Below, in pieces: positions 1 to 12,582 of a stretch of DNA of 64,000 nucleotides. Origin of the DNA: Raphanus sativus (Eukaryota; Streptophyta; Magnoliopsida; Brassicales; Brassicaceae). The notes under the pieces are model-generated. The model ran no database searches, was not told where the DNA came from, and was given only the letters and a program-made list of their open reading frames with translations. Both the position numbers and the translations under genes were made by a program. The stretch's first letter is position 1; each line of letters opens with the position of its first letter. The stretch spans positions 9,424,001 to 9,488,000 of the forward strand of contig NC_079514.1 of NCBI RefSeq assembly GCF_000801105.2. The letters are read 5' to 3'.

Positions 1-1
1 C

Positions 2-1411
2 GATCAAGTACCACATCACCAACTTCACCACTGTGATGTTTGTAATGTAAGCATATGCAGTTTATGCATGATAGACCCACCACCGGTTGAGGTTGAATGC
101 ATGAAGACACATGAACATCAACTTCATCTTGTTCCAAGACTCATTGACTTCACTTGCAATGCTTGTGGTACCCAAGGCAACCGAAGCCCTTATTTCTGTC
201 TTCCATGCAATTTCATGATCCACCGGGAGTGTATTGATCTACCTCGTGTCATAAACATCAACCGCCACGATCACCGCATCTCATACACCCCTCGCCTTGG
301 ACATGGAGAGTGGAAATGCAGAGTTTGCCGTAAAGAAGTAGTTGGATTCTACGGGGCTTATACTTGCTCAAAATGTCCTACTTTTTCTGTTCATGCAAGA
401 TGCGCAACGAGAGAAGATGTATGGGACATGGTTGAACGGGAGGGGACACCAGAAGAAGAAGAAGAAGAAGAAATTCCGCCTTACCAAGTGATTGATGATA
501 ACACGGTAAAACATTTCAGCCATGATCATAACTTACAACTCAACAAGGATGGGGTGATTCTATCTGAAAACACACTATGCAAGGCATGCATCTTCCAGAT
601 TAGTTCAGAACCCTTCTACATTTGCAAGCAGCATCACTGCGGTTTCATTCTCCATGAAAAATGCGCAAACCTACCACGGAAAAAACGCCATGTGTGCAAC
701 AACCTGCCATTCACGCTTCACACAGACTCTCACTACAAGTTTCAGTGTTGGCTTTGTTATCAACACTCCTCAGGTTTCAGGTACGAATCTGGACCTTTTG
801 TGACTATAGATGTAGGATGTGCTTCGACTTCAGATTTAGTTGAGCACGAAAGCCATCCACATCCTTTATACTACTGCTCTAGTTACGAAGATAGTAAGCC
901 TTGTAGTAGATGCAAAAGGAGTAATGACCGTTTATTTAGTTGTGATGAGTGTGAGTATGATTTGGACGGAAAGTGTGCTATTTTACCTGAAAAGGTAATG
1001 AAAAATAGATATGATGATCATCCTCTCCTCTTGTCATATGGAGACATGGATGTGGATGATGAAAAATATTGGTGCGAGTCCTGTGAAACAAAAGTGGATC
1101 CAAAGGAAGGTTTCTATGCATGCAACGACTGCGGAGTGGTATTGCATATTTCATGCGTTTTGGGAGACTTCTCATACATCATGCCTGGTTCATTCGTTTC
1201 CGTTGACTTCACTACTCCTGGATATGTATATATCAGTGAAGGTTCCATGACAAGCTCCGATGAAGAAGTGGTGTCCAACACCTCTATTTGTAGACCATTT
1301 TGCGCTGCGTGCAACTCTCGATGCAAGCTCCCTTCCGTTCTTAAGGTTTCCAAAGACGGAGTTGTTGTATGCTTTTGCTCTTTAAAATGTCGTTACCACA
1401 TTGGAAAGTGA
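2..1411 (+). CDS. DC1 (Cys/His-rich C1) domain protein, 5' truncated by window edge
   Basis: The reading frame is open from base 2 without a stop, so the gene starts outside the window; the first in-frame ATG at 68 is internal and cuts a domain. The roughly 470 visible residues contain repeated DC1/C1-like zinc modules: H-x-H followed by C-x2-C and C-x2-C-x4-H-x2-C spacing, seen for example around bases 110-240, 260-400, 520-660, 700-830, 860-980 and 1010-1160. An acidic run of Glu lies near base 450. There is no membrane segment. DC1 proteins form a very large plant family of zinc-binding, lipid- or protein-interacting proteins, mostly of unknown function and often tandemly duplicated. The family is clear; the exact member and function are not. 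I do not recall such a gene next to HUA2 in Arabidopsis, so this may be a local transposition. Confidence 0.85.
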   Translation, partial: DQVPHHQLHHCDVCNVSICSLCMIDPPPVEVECMKTHEHQLHLVPRLIDFTCNACGTQGNRSPYFCLPCNFMIHRECIDLPRVININRHDHRISYTPRLGHGEWKCRVCRKEVVGFYGAYTCSKCPTFSVHARCATREDVWDMVEREGTPEEEEEEEIPPYQVIDDNTVKHFSHDHNLQLNKDGVILSENTLCKACIFQISSEPFYICKQHHCGFILHEKCANLPRKKRHVCNNLPFTLHTDSHYKFQCWLCYQHSSGFRYESGPFVTIDVGCASTSDLVEHESHPHPLYYCSSYEDSKPCSRCKRSNDRLFSCDECEYDLDGKCAILPEKVMKNRYDDHPLLLSYGDMDVDDEKYWCESCETKVDPKEGFYACNDCGVVLHISCVLGDFSYIMPGSFVSVDFTTPGYVYISEGSMTSSDEEVVSNTSICRPFCAACNSRCKLPSVLKVSKDGVVVCFCSLKCRYHIGK

Positions 1412-2303
1412 TAAGGCATATATATATTTTCACTAATAACTTTTTTGTATCATTGTTCTTGCGGAAGTTATAATTATAATTTTAATCAATACAAGTGCAT
1501 GTATACGTATTGAAGAGTTCTCTCAAACGTGTCGAAATGAACTGAAGAGAAAAATGAGGATGAAATAAAAGATGAGGACCATTCTCCTTACCTTGTAAAC
1601 ATACTTTGGAGAGACTAGTCTCCTCCATTGACTCAGCCAAGAGTATGTTTCAGTTCGGATTGCTTGCTCTTCTTATTCTTGAGGTATAGGAAGAGCCTTG
1701 AGAGAGGGTAAGTCTTTGGTTAACACAATGCTTGGATTTCTTAGTGTGTCTGCTCTAGCAATAATGTGTAGACTTAGCTCGTGTTTCCAGTGAAAAGTGA
1801 GATTTACTTGAGGAAGAGATGATGATGATGATGATGATCTCTAAGTGTACATTACTTGAGGAACGGCCTTATATATATGATGATTCAAAGGCATACATTA
1901 ATTAAAAAAAAAAAAGGAAAATAAAAGAGAATTGTGTTGGATTTGGATTGGTTCTGTCTTTTTATATGTAAAATAAAATAAAAAAGGAATAAAACGCCGA
2001 CTAGGAGTAAACCAATAAACTTCTCAGAAAAAAATCCATTGCAAAGTTTTGTTTCATTCTTCCCTAAGCCCCCATCGTCCCCCGACCGCCTCAATCTCTG
2101 TCTCTGGATCAAAGCCCTTTGCTCTGTCGCTGTCTCGGTTGACGGCTGAACAAGCGAAGGTTCCTTCCTCACCGGTGGAATAGTTTTCCGTGTTGGAATT
2201 GGAGTCTTTCTCAGACAGGATCGAATTGGATTGGGATTCGCCCAATTTCTGTTCGTTGCTCTCAAAATTAGGGTTTAAAGAGGAAAGGAAAAATAACCGC
2301 CTA
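1412..2303. other. Intergenic region and HUA2 upstream/leader
   Basis: No coding sequence seen. It holds the 3' flank of the DC1 gene, a GATGAT microsatellite near 1819-1838, A/T-rich stretches, and the HUA2 5' leader from roughly 2050. The frame upstream of the HUA2 ATG is open back to 2190, but family proteins begin at the ATG at 2304. Confidence 0.6.
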
Positions 2304-5300
2304 ATGGCTCCGGGGCGTAAAAGAGGAGCGAGCAAGGGTAACGCCAAGGGGCAGTTGATCCTCGGTGATCTCGTTCTTGCCAAAGTCAAAGGCTTCCCTG
2401 CTTGGCCTGCTAAGGTAAACCCACCTCCATGCTTTCGCTTTTTTTTTTATTATTCTTGTCTCTAATTGCTTCCTGCATAGTCCTTATCCTCCATTATCGA
2501 TATAACCTGTCTTAGTTTCCTTAATTTTGCTTCTTCTTTCTTTTTTTATGGTTACACGATTGGACTCATTAGCTCTGTAGAATTTGTTGGTTTATGAGCC
2601 GTAATTCTTCTCTATCTCTCTAGTTACCCGGTCACATTCTGCGTTTGTATTATGAGAAACATCTCGACTCTAAATTTGGTTTTTGATTTTCCAGATCAGC
2701 CGGCCTGAAGAGTGGGATCGTGCGCCAGATCCAAAGAAGTACTTTGTTAAGTTCTTTGGAACTCAGGAAATGTAACCATCTCTATCTCTCTCTCTTCTTT
2801 TATGTGTAGACAGATTCTTGATTCTTGCTATACTGGAGAATTCGCGTACCTTCTCATGTTGCTAGAATTAGGCACTAGATCTTGGTTATTAGGTGTTGTT
2901 CTATTTAGGTTTTGTTTCCTTGGACATGATTTTATCCTTTGTGTAGTTAGTTAGTTCGTCGACCTAACTTATGTTCCTTTACTGCAGAGCTTTTGTTGCA
3001 CCGCCTGATATCCAAGCCTTCACTAATGAGGCGAAGAACAAACTAATAGCAAGATGTCAAGGTAAAACACTCAAGTATTTTGCCCAAGCTGTAAAGGAAA
3101 TATGCACCGCTTTTGAGGACTTGCAGAACCGCAGTTCAGACGTTTCGGGCATTGGGGATCCTCTGGATGCTGCAGAGCCTGATTTGACAAAGTCTGAGAT
3201 TGCGGATGGAACATGTCATATAGTCACTGATACTGATGGAACCGAAAATTTTTATTCTATGGCGGATCCTTGCTTCCCCAAATTAGATAAGAATAATGGT
3301 GAAGAGACAAATGCTGAGACCGTGAAGAAGGATTCATCCCCGGGTAGCGAGTCATTGACGCATGGTTCACACCACCATAAAATAAAGGCTGAAGATTTTG
3401 ATAAAGGAGCTGGCGGTGATGTTAATGGTCAAAAGAATCTAGCGAGAACAAAGAAGGTAGCAGGTGGCTCCGACAAAAAAGGTGATACAATTCACAGAGA
3501 CAAAGGCAGTAACTCAGATGTGCCTGATGGTCGAGCTGCTAGTGTTAAATCTGATTCCAAAATGTCAAAAGGTCTGTTGACAGAGAAATCTAGTACCAAA
3601 TTTTCTGGAGGTAAGCACGAAACTTCACCTGGCGTTAAGAGTGGGGTTTCAGGCAAGAAAAGAAGGCTTGAAAGTGAACTAGGGAAGCCTGCACCAAGAC
3701 TAGATGAAAGCTCACCTGCTGCTAAAAAACCGCGAACTGAAGGTAAGAATGGCAGCGTAAAGTGCGAAATTGATGATGAATCTGATCCTACTGGGACTGG
3801 ATCAGATATTAAGCATGAATTTGTTTTAGGAGTAAGCGCTCGCGGAGGAAACTTACAATATGACAAAGAAGTAGTTGCTAGCAGACAAACAGTGGAGCAT
3901 GATACCTCTCCTCCTTTTTCCGGGGCTCGTGGTAGATCCGAGAAAGGTCATCTGGAACAGAAAGACCGTTCCTCTTCTGTTGGTGACGTTAAGGTTCCAG
4001 TTTCACAGTCTCTAAAAAAACGAAGGGCCGTCTGCATCTATGACGAAGATGATGATGAAGATCCAAAAACCCCATTGCATGGAAGTCGAGCTGCTGTTCC
4101 CAAAACATCAGAATTGACTGATAGTCTGAAAAGTGGCAATGCCTCTACTAAAGCTAAGGTATCTGCTGGACCTACCGAGAGTACTCGAGTAAGGAAAGCA
4201 CCTCTGCGTAAACATTGTGAGGATGCTTCACGTGTATTAACGAAAAATGTGGAGAATTCTGCTAATATCTTACCCATAGTAAAACCCATCAATGAGTTGC
4301 CGCCAAAGGATGTCAAGCAGATCGTTGGATCTCCTATGCCGTCTCCTCAGCTGGGTTCTTCTAACAAGCACGTTACAGTACAGCAAAAATCTGCAAAATC
4401 ATCTGTAAAAGTTTCTGGTGTTGTGATGGCAAAGAAGCTTCAGAATGATTCTTGTAAGGAGGCAGTTGTGAAATCTGATAAAGTAAGCTCTTCTCTGTCT
4501 CAAACTGATCAGAGACACAAACCAGCTGAAGATAGGCCAACAGTGGCTTCAAAAGCTGCTTTAAATCTGAAGGAAGCTGGTATTTCAAGAGACACTTCTG
4601 AAGACTTGTCTGCTGTGATGTATGTCACATTCTCTCTGCAATCTTTTTGTGTTCATGTCGTCTGTTACTTATAATTTTTTTTCTTATACAGGCTTGATGA
4701 CAACCGAGAAAATTGGAGTGCTCCATTTATCAGTGCGAAGACCCCAGATGCAGCTGCATCTATGAAGGATCTAATTGCAGCAGCACAGGCCAAAAGAAAA
4801 CTAGCACATTCACAAAATTCAGTTTTTGGGAATTTGAACCCTAGTTTCTTAAGCATCAGTGATGCACAAATGAGGAGTCAGAGCCCGTTTATGGTTCAGA
4901 ATGCTTCAGCTTCTGCTGCCATCGCAATGCCTTTAGTTGTTCAAGGACATCAACAAGAATCTTCTCCGTCAAATCATGGGCATCAGTCCTCATCAAGAAA
5001 TCAAAATGAGGTTGATGATAGTGAAGAGAGAATACTTAGTTCAGGGCATAAGTCAGTTGGAGGTTCACTTAGTGGTGGTACTGAGGCGGCTGTTTCCCGA
5101 GATGCTTTTGAGGGCATGATAGAGACCTTATCAAGAACAAAGGAAAGTATTGGACGTGCAACACGCCTAGCAATTGATTGTGCCAAGTACGGGATTGCTA
5201 GTGAGGTAAGACGGTCAGTTTGTTTTCCTTTATGTTGTGTCTTAAGGTTGTCAACAAACTTAGTGTGAGGCTGCACATAGAAAATTAATTTATAGTTGCA

Positions 5301-7756
5301 CTTTTCTCGGCTTAACTTATTGGGTGTTTGGCTTGCTACGTAAACTGCTTTAACAAAATTATTTACAGCATTTGCTTTGTACCTTTATTCAGACAATAGT
5401 TGCTATAATGAGAAAATTTGCTCGTGTTTTTTTTAGGTGGTGGAACTTCTCATACGAAAGTTGGAAATTGAACCTCACTTCCATCGTAAAGTGGACTTGT
5501 TCTTTCTCGTTGACTCTATCACCCAGTGTTCGCACAACCAAAAAGGTTAACTTTTCTCATGAATGGATACAACACCTGTTCTCAAATTTTCAGTTCCCTG
5601 AAATGCTTGTAGTATTTGGATTTTATTGTTTATTGTTTATTGTTTTGGGCTGTCTCTACCTAAAAACGTTAAATAATTTCTGAGGCTTGTGAAATCTATT
5701 TGTAGGTATTGCTGGTGCTTCATACGTTCCTACTGTGCAAGCTGCTTTGCCACGTCTTTTAAGTGCTGCTGCTCCTCCAGGGATCGATGCTCGTGATAAT
5801 CGCCGTAAATGTCTGAAGGTACTTTTTCTATTTACTCGTTCGAAGTCAACCTTGTATTTTTCATTGGCTGGATTTAGTGACCTCCTCGCCTTTTTTTTAG
5901 GTTCTGAAGTTGTGGCTTGATAGGAAAATTTTCCCTGAATCTCTTCTGCGTCGTTATATTGATGAAATTGGAGCTTCTGGTGATGATGGAACCGTTGAGA
6001 TTTCCTTACGGCGTCCTTCTAGATCTGAGCGTTCTGTAGATGATCCTATTAGAGAAATGGAAGGGATGCATGTTGATGAGTATGGAAGGTATGCTAAACG
6101 CTTGTCTTGCTGCGCATAGTAGTTGACCCGCTGTACTTATAAATTATTTGCCATTGTTTTTCTTGCAGCAATGCAACTATTCAGCTTCCTGGGTTTTTCT
6201 CTTCTCATTCCTTTGAAGATGATGAAGAAGATGACGATCTTCCAACATCACAAAAAGCAAAAAACACATCTTCTGGGGAACCTTTCAATGCTTTAGATGA
6301 CTTGGAAATACGTGATAGTCCAAGTGATAGACACCAGCGAGTTTTGGAGGATGTAGATCGTGATCTTGAAATGGAAGATGTATCTGGTGAGGGAAAAGAT
6401 GTACCACCTTCCGCTTTCTGTGAGAATGAGACAAAGGAGCAGTCACTGGATGTTAGTGAACCAGTTACGGACAAGTCAACTGCGGTGCCTCCTCTTTCAG
6501 AGGATTCTCCTCCGTTACCTCACGAATCACCTCCATCTCCCCCTCCTCTACCTCCTTCTCCACCACCTCCGTCTCCACCTCCTCCGCCTTCATCTCCGCC
6601 TCCGTTACTGCCACCACCACCTCCCACAGCGCAGTTCCCACCTCTTCCTTCACCCCCGTCTCAGCCTCCACCACCACCGCCTCTTACACCTCCACCTTCA
6701 CCGCCACCTCCACCGCCTGCACAATCTATAGCTTTACCAACTCAACCATCCATAGCGAGCCATCATCAATTACCACCTCAATTAGGATTTCCTCCTCCAG
6801 CATATCCATTATCGCATCAAACATACCCAGGATCTATGCAGCAAGACCGCCGTAACATTTTCACTGTAAGTTAGTTGATTTATTCAGTTTGATGTTACTC
6901 ATAGTTCCCAATGTTTCTTCTTTTATGCTTAAATTCCTGGGCATTATATGCAGGGTGATCAAATTGTCCAAGGGCCGGGAAGTTCTTCACGTGGAAGTAA
7001 TGTGCAGCAGTCATATAATTTTAATCCTGAAGCTTCTTCACAGAACCAACGGTTTCAGCCGAACCCCACTCTCTCCCAAAGACCTATGGTTAGGAATCTG
7101 CCTTTAGCACCGTCCAGTCATTTTCCGTATCCAAGCCATGTTCAATCTCAATCCCCGCATACCTACACTCATCCTTACTCGTTCCCACCTCAACGTGATG
7201 ATGGACGGCGATATAGAGATGAGGAACCATGGCGGATGTCTTCAAGTGGGCGTGGTGCAGAAAACCAGAGTGGTGCCTGGATACGTGGAAGACATTCACA
7301 TCCAGGCCTTCCTAGAGTCACAGACAGTATGTAGATACTTCAGTCCTTACAGACCCTCTTAATTGTTGAAGTTTATTAACTTACATGATTGCTTGTGAGC
7401 ATTGTGATGCATTTGTTGATAATGAATATCCAGCTTATATGTTTGTGTCATGGCTATCCTTGTGATTGATTGCCTTATTTGCAATTCAACAGATTTCTTT
7501 CGGCCACCACCAGAACGTCCACCTTCAGTGACAATGAGCTATCAACCTTCTTCTACTAGTAACTTACAAGCTGTCCCGGCAATTCCAGGTGAGACTATCT
7601 CAGCCAATACTTCTGATTGTGGACTCTTAAAGACACAGTCGGAAAGTTATATGCTTGCCTTACCATTTTAAATTACCTTTTTAAGGTCATGCTGCTTCCC
7701 AGATGCTACCATCTCGGCCAGACCTGCCTGCCGGGAATTGTTGGCGGCCAGCTTGA
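2304..7756 (+). CDS. HUA2: HUA2 (ENHANCER OF AG-4 2): PWWP and CID domain RNA-processing regulator
   Basis: Eleven exons join in frame: 2304-2414, 2695-2771, 2988-4619, 4692-5205, 5437-5545, 5706-5818, 5901-6088, 6169-6865, 6954-7326, 7493-7588 and 7686-7756, giving 1326 aa (the Arabidopsis protein is about 1390). The start MAPGRKRGASK is the family N-terminus. Domains: PWWP at about residues 18-75 (LAKVKGFPAWPAK); a long Lys/Ser-rich region with basic nuclear-localisation-like clusters (SLKKRRAV); a CTD-interacting (CID/RPR) domain at about 745-880; then an acidic DDEEDDDLP patch and a proline-rich block at about 1035-1100. In Arabidopsis, HUA2 is nuclear and promotes processing or expression of AGAMOUS and FLC-clade MADS transcripts. 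Several introns are very short (72-88 bp). Identity is very secure; individual splice sites are manual calls. Confidence 0.95.
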
Positions 7757-10394
7757 AGTGAAGGTAGAATTTCGTTAGTCTACTCCTGTTAGTATCAAGG
7801 ATAAAGAAGCTGCTAATGTCTCATTAACAAGGCTAATCCTCTAGGTTTGAGTTTCTAAATTCTAAAGTTAAGTCAGTGTTGTCATCAGACAGTTACAATT
7901 ATACCGCTTTCTCTTCCATGGAGGACTTTTTCGGATATATCCACTTCCAGAGGCATCAAAACTACTGCAGACTTTTGTCAGGATTCTGTATATTGTATTT
8001 TTCCTGACAGATGTATCTGGGGGGTCAAATTCTTCACAGTAAAGTTTTTTTTAATTGGTTAGTACCTCCGCTTCTCAGTTCCCTGTAATTATACAAATCA
8101 TGATTTGCACAAAGCTTTTACTGGTTTAAATGAATTTTTGAACATAGTCAAATATAGTTTTTATGTTTCATTTTCCAAGCTCTGTAGTTAGTCTTTCGTA
8201 ATTAACTTTGCTGGTCTCCGATAAATCACATTAAAGGATTTTCAGTGCAAGTCTGTACCTTGTTGGTTCCCGGACTAGAGAGACCTGTTGCTTAGTCCAT
8301 GCATGTGGCAGCAGCTATTTTGTTGTAGATGTCCCTATAACTACTTCTCCACCTTGGAGAGGTTCCCTTCAAAATTTCCGTATTCTTTCTTGTAAGTTTT
8401 TGTTCTCATGCCTTTCTCTTCTGGAGATAAGCCCATGTCTCCCTGTCTCGTATTTATAGCAGGAACGAGAGGCATGCATTTCTAAACAGTTACAAGAATC
8501 TCAATAATGCTATTATTTTTGCACTGCTGATCTGAAGAAGTATGTCGAAGACTTGTGAGGTACTAGTTTTTATTTTTATTTGTTTGTCTGAATATATGTT
8601 CTCCACTCAACTGTGTTAGTAACATAACTAGGTTTTGCTGCATATTGTGTTTAGCACTTGAAGTATTTTTTTACCAGTTGATTTCTTATTTGTTTTTCAT
8701 TTTTATGCAAGTACATATTCGAGATTTTAGAAGATTGAAAGAAAGAGGGTTATCTTTTGACCTTTACACTGTATCAAATTATGTTGGCAACTTGGGCAAG
8801 GGTTTTGAGTTACCTGGATGTGAGCTTATGTGATTCCTGGCTAGACTTAAAACAGCCAGCTAATCCTATGTCAGTATGTTAAAAAACAATAGCCTTCTTA
8901 GCTTGTTTTACTTTTACTAAGCATGTGCTTGCAGCTGCCTGACACGCCTGTCGTGTTTAATTGTCATGAACAAGCTTGTTTTACGGTTTCAAATATATGT
9001 GCTGTTTTTTTTAAGCTTTGCTCGATAAGTCATAAGTTTAATGTTTTGAACAAAAGTGGTGTGTATGGGTTTGTGGCGCTGATGCGTCTTGTTTGTTCTC
9101 TGAAAAACCCTTTGGCACTTTTTTTCTGGCACTAGATATGGTCAAAAGATAAACATAAGCATATACATATGCAGATAGCGTCTTCTTTAGCAATCCATGA
9201 TTCAGTGCTTATTTTGCTCAATGTGTGATGACTCTCTGGACCCTTCTTAAATTAAGAAATAGATTGAGAGTCAAGGGCTTATATCATCACATGTTTCTCG
9301 ATGAACAGCAAGAATTATGCTTTCTGTATTTCATGTTTTAATCATTGGTTCTTGACAGAGTCGGTTCTTTTGAGGGTATTTCGTAATAGCAGTACATAGA
9401 AATCTCGTTTCTAAGAGCATTCACACTGCAAAGAGAAATTTACATATTTGCATCAGCAGATGGTTGAGTTTTACTCATGTACGGTTTGCTTCTTGGTATT
9501 TGAACTGTTTGTGCGTACTTTCAGTTGCGAGAAAATATCTTCTTGTGGCGCGACAGACTTTTGATACAAAATCGAATCCAACCGTCGTCCGTGTTGGAAG
9601 ATACAAGGCGGCTCTGATGAGAATGTGCAAAAGCTTGATGGTAAGAATCTTCTCTTGTGCTTTATACTCTTTATCTTCTCTGTAAACATGGAACTACAAA
9701 GAATACATATAATGGACATGGACTAGCTAGGGAGTTTTCTCTCTCTCTCTCTCTCTGTAAACATAGACAAAGTGCTACTGCATGGTAGTCTACAAGCAAA
9801 CCTCTGGCTTATTTGGTGGGTGGTTTTTCAGGTGTTTTTTCAAGTTCTGAGATTGGTTCGAGAGCTGAGAAGATCTTCAGGCTTAAGACGATTGTAATCT
9901 CCTCTTCGTCACTGATAATCATCAATGAGGAGTCTACCTTGTTGAGACTCTTGAGCATTGAGAAAGTAAGATAAGCCCAAATCATTCTCCAGAAACTAAA
10001 TGTTTGTATATTATACCAGAAAATGTTTGCTTAAACAAACTTAATCAATATGTATGTCGACAGAGTTCATTATCAATCATCTGATCTTGTAGCAGAGAGA
10101 TTAAGCCTTGTTATACTATTGCACAAGATTTTACTCAATTATGAAAGTTAATTCAAAACTACAAGAATCCCCAATAAAAAAATTGGTTATTTCATTGCAG
10201 ATAACATATGATATAGGCAAGTGATATAATATTTAATCTTCTTTACGAGGATTTGAATGCTAGTTAAAACGCAAAAGGCCAAATAATATGCTTTGTTATA
10301 TTTTGTGCTTCACCATCAAAACCTTCTTCTGTTTGGATGATTGCTTTTTGTAATCATCCTCTTAAGCCCAGACCCGGCCCGATATTTGACCAGT
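7757..10394. other. 2.6-kb gene-free region downstream of HUA2
   Basis: No convincing coding sequence: the longest frames (about 60-75 codons at 8645, 8923 and 9464) have low-complexity or unrelated translations and no family resemblance. The start probably holds the HUA2 3' UTR. A CT microsatellite sits near 9739-9757. Non-coding transcripts cannot be excluded. I did not find a counterpart of the small membrane-protein gene that I recall at this place in Arabidopsis. Confidence 0.5.
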
Positions 10395-11423
10395 TCACCT
10401 AACGCGACAAGTTTGACCCGGCCACGTCATCCTCTCTCTCAACCGTTTTTTCCTGCGTTTCAGCTTAACAACCCCGCGAAAGAAGCTGATCCACAACGGC
10501 AAACTCCTCCTCACAGGTTCAGTCAAACACGCCACCATCTCCGCCGCGATCTCCCCGGAAGACGGACGCGACTCCACGTCGGAGGACACGCACCGCGCAG
10601 CCATCCTCAACAACCGAAGATTCGTTTCCACGAAAACACCCGATCCTCCTCCTCCTCCGCCGCCGCAGATTTCTCCGATCTTCCCCTCTTCGATCAACGG
10701 AACCGCCCAGTCCACTATCGAAGCCGGAGAGCGAGAGACATCGATCGCTTTCCTGCAGCTAACGATCTCCAGCAAAACGACGCCGTAGCTGTAAACGTCG
10801 GTCTTGGCGCTCAGCTTCTCCGGCGACGTGTAACTCGGATCAAGGTACCCGATGGTTCCCGCCGGCGCCGTCGGTGCCTTCTTCTCAGCTACCAAGTCCA
10901 CGGCGAGTCCGAAGTCGGCGAGCTTCGGCTCCCAGCTGGAGTCGAATAAGATGTTATCGGATTTGATGTCACGGTGGAGGATGCCTTGCTCGTGAAGGAA
11001 GTGAACCGCACGTGCGATCTTTAGCGCGATCTCGATGCGTTTAAGCCACGTGGGACGAGGAGGAGTAGCGGAGGAGGACACGTGGAGTAGCTGGTGTAGA
11101 GATCCGTTTGGCATGTACTCAACGACCATGAGTCGTTTCTCGGCGTGGCCTAGGAAGGTCAAGACGTGTGGGTTATAAGGGAGAGAGGACATGATCTTGA
11201 TCTCGTCTTCTAGTTTCTTCATCTGTTCTGTTTTTGTGATAAGAGGAGAGGATGGTTGTGATGATCGAGATAAGGACAAGGATGGTGTCTTGATGGCAAC
11301 GACTCTGTTATGTTCTTCGTGAAGGAGGCCTTCGTAGACGTAGCCATGGCTTCCTTTGCCGATGAGACGTGAAGGAGAGAATCCATCCGTGGCGGAAACT
11401 AGCTTCTCGTAATCAAACTCCAT
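10395..11423 (-). CDS. Receptor-like cytoplasmic protein kinase (At5g23170-like)
   Basis: Intronless 342-aa kinase, read right to left from the ATG at 11423. The glycine loop GKGSHGYVYEG is at residues 22-32, the ATP-binding lysine VAIK is K45, the catalytic loop HRDIKSDN is near 150, DFGLAV follows, and the activation segment contains GTIGYLDPSY. The kinase domain is therefore complete and has an RD-type catalytic motif. There is no signal peptide, extracellular region or membrane segment, which places it among receptor-like cytoplasmic kinases. A run of seven glycines lies near residue 257, and a basic tail (KLKRRKKRLRER) ends the protein. Substrate and pathway are unknown. The open frame on the opposite strand (10341-10949) is an artefact of its GC-rich codons. 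Confidence 0.9.
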   Translation of the reverse strand: MEFDYEKLVSATDGFSPSRLIGKGSHGYVYEGLLHEEHNRVVAIKTPSLSLSRSSQPSSPLITKTEQMKKLEDEIKIMSSLPYNPHVLTFLGHAEKRLMVVEYMPNGSLHQLLHVSSSATPPRPTWLKRIEIALKIARAVHFLHEQGILHRDIKSDNILFDSSWEPKLADFGLAVDLVAEKKAPTAPAGTIGYLDPSYTSPEKLSAKTDVYSYGVVLLEIVSCRKAIDVSRSPASIVDWAVPLIEEGKIGEICGGGGGGGSGVFVETNLRLLRMAARCVSSDVESRPSSGEIAAEMVACLTEPVRRSLPLWISFFRGVVKLKRRKKRLRERMTWPGQTCRVR

Positions 11424-12582
11424 GATAATAAAGATAGGCGTGTGTTTGCGTAGTGTGGTAATGTAAATCAGATCACTAATGTGAAGAATAAAGTTGCGTA
11501 AATAATAATGTGAAAATTATTGAGAAAACAAAAAGAATGATACCGAGGGAAAAGCAAAAGGAATAAAGGGATACAAATCTTTTTTTATAATTTGATTTTA
11601 TAAAAGTAATGATGAAAACTAGTTTTGCCATATTCCTTCGGACATTTTTCATGCTTTTGAGACAGTTGGGGTTCAAACTTCAACGTTTATGGCTTAAAAG
11701 CTGAGTCACACACTATGTTAAACAACTCATCAAAACACCTCTTTTCTTTTCTCTGCGCCATATGTTGTTGGCCTAACCTTTAGACAATACCTTAACCGGT
11801 ACGTTTAGCTAGCTAACCCGAGAGACAGTACTGACTCGCAGAGATCAAGTAAAACAATACTTAACAAAAACAAACAAGTGTTTGAAACAGAGAAAAGTCA
11901 TTCAGTTTACATAGTAGATATGCCATCATGACACTAACATTGTTTTAGAGTATGTTGCATTCTATAACATGCATCTCTTGTATGTTTTCTTTGATTCAAT
12001 CACTGTTTTATTTTATTTCATGAAGTGGCACTTTTGAGCTGTTCATGACTGGATGATTCTTCTAAAAATCGTAGATGCGGTGATAAAGATACATGCAAAC
12101 TTTGTTGCAACGTGATGATTCAAAGTCATTTGAGACATATTTTGACTTGGTATGAACGTCCTGGCACGTTAAAGCTATACTCATCATATATCATTTTATT
12201 TTTCAGAATAAAGTATGTTTATTTTCATCCAAAAGTGTTTAGTTCTTAGGATCTTGTTTTTCTTTTTTTCTTTAAATGAAAGTTTCAAAATTAAGTACCC
12301 TACAAGTGCTGATTTACAAATGAATTATAATGTCATTATATCTGAAGCAATATTTTTTGTACGCATACAAAAGAAAACAAATTTATTATGATATTACAAG
12401 CCCCAAGCACAAACTACTATCCTAAGTTCCTAACAATAGGAAGGTTTTATATAACCATATCAACCTTCTTTCTCCACAAACGCAATCATCGATCGAATAA
12501 CCAAATTATAAAAAAGACATAAATTTAAAAAATTCAAATGATCCAAAAATAAGTAAACTATCACTTATTCAACTAACAAACA
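11424..12582. other. Intergenic region between the kinase and CYP86B1
   Basis: AT-rich and without a credible gene. It holds the kinase promoter (minus strand) and the CYP86B1 3' flank. No recognisable repeat was seen. Confidence 0.5.

Noticed and set aside
6465..6731. Additional frames overlapping the HUA2 exon 8 (leucine/histidine-rich plus frame, Glu/Val-rich minus frame)
   Set aside because: Shadow frames of the proline-rich HUA2 coding block (CCT/CCA repeats).
10341..10949. 202-codon plus-strand open frame, Arg/Pro/His-rich
   Set aside because: It is antisense to the conserved kinase domain and arises from its codon bias; the minus-strand kinase has all catalytic motifs.
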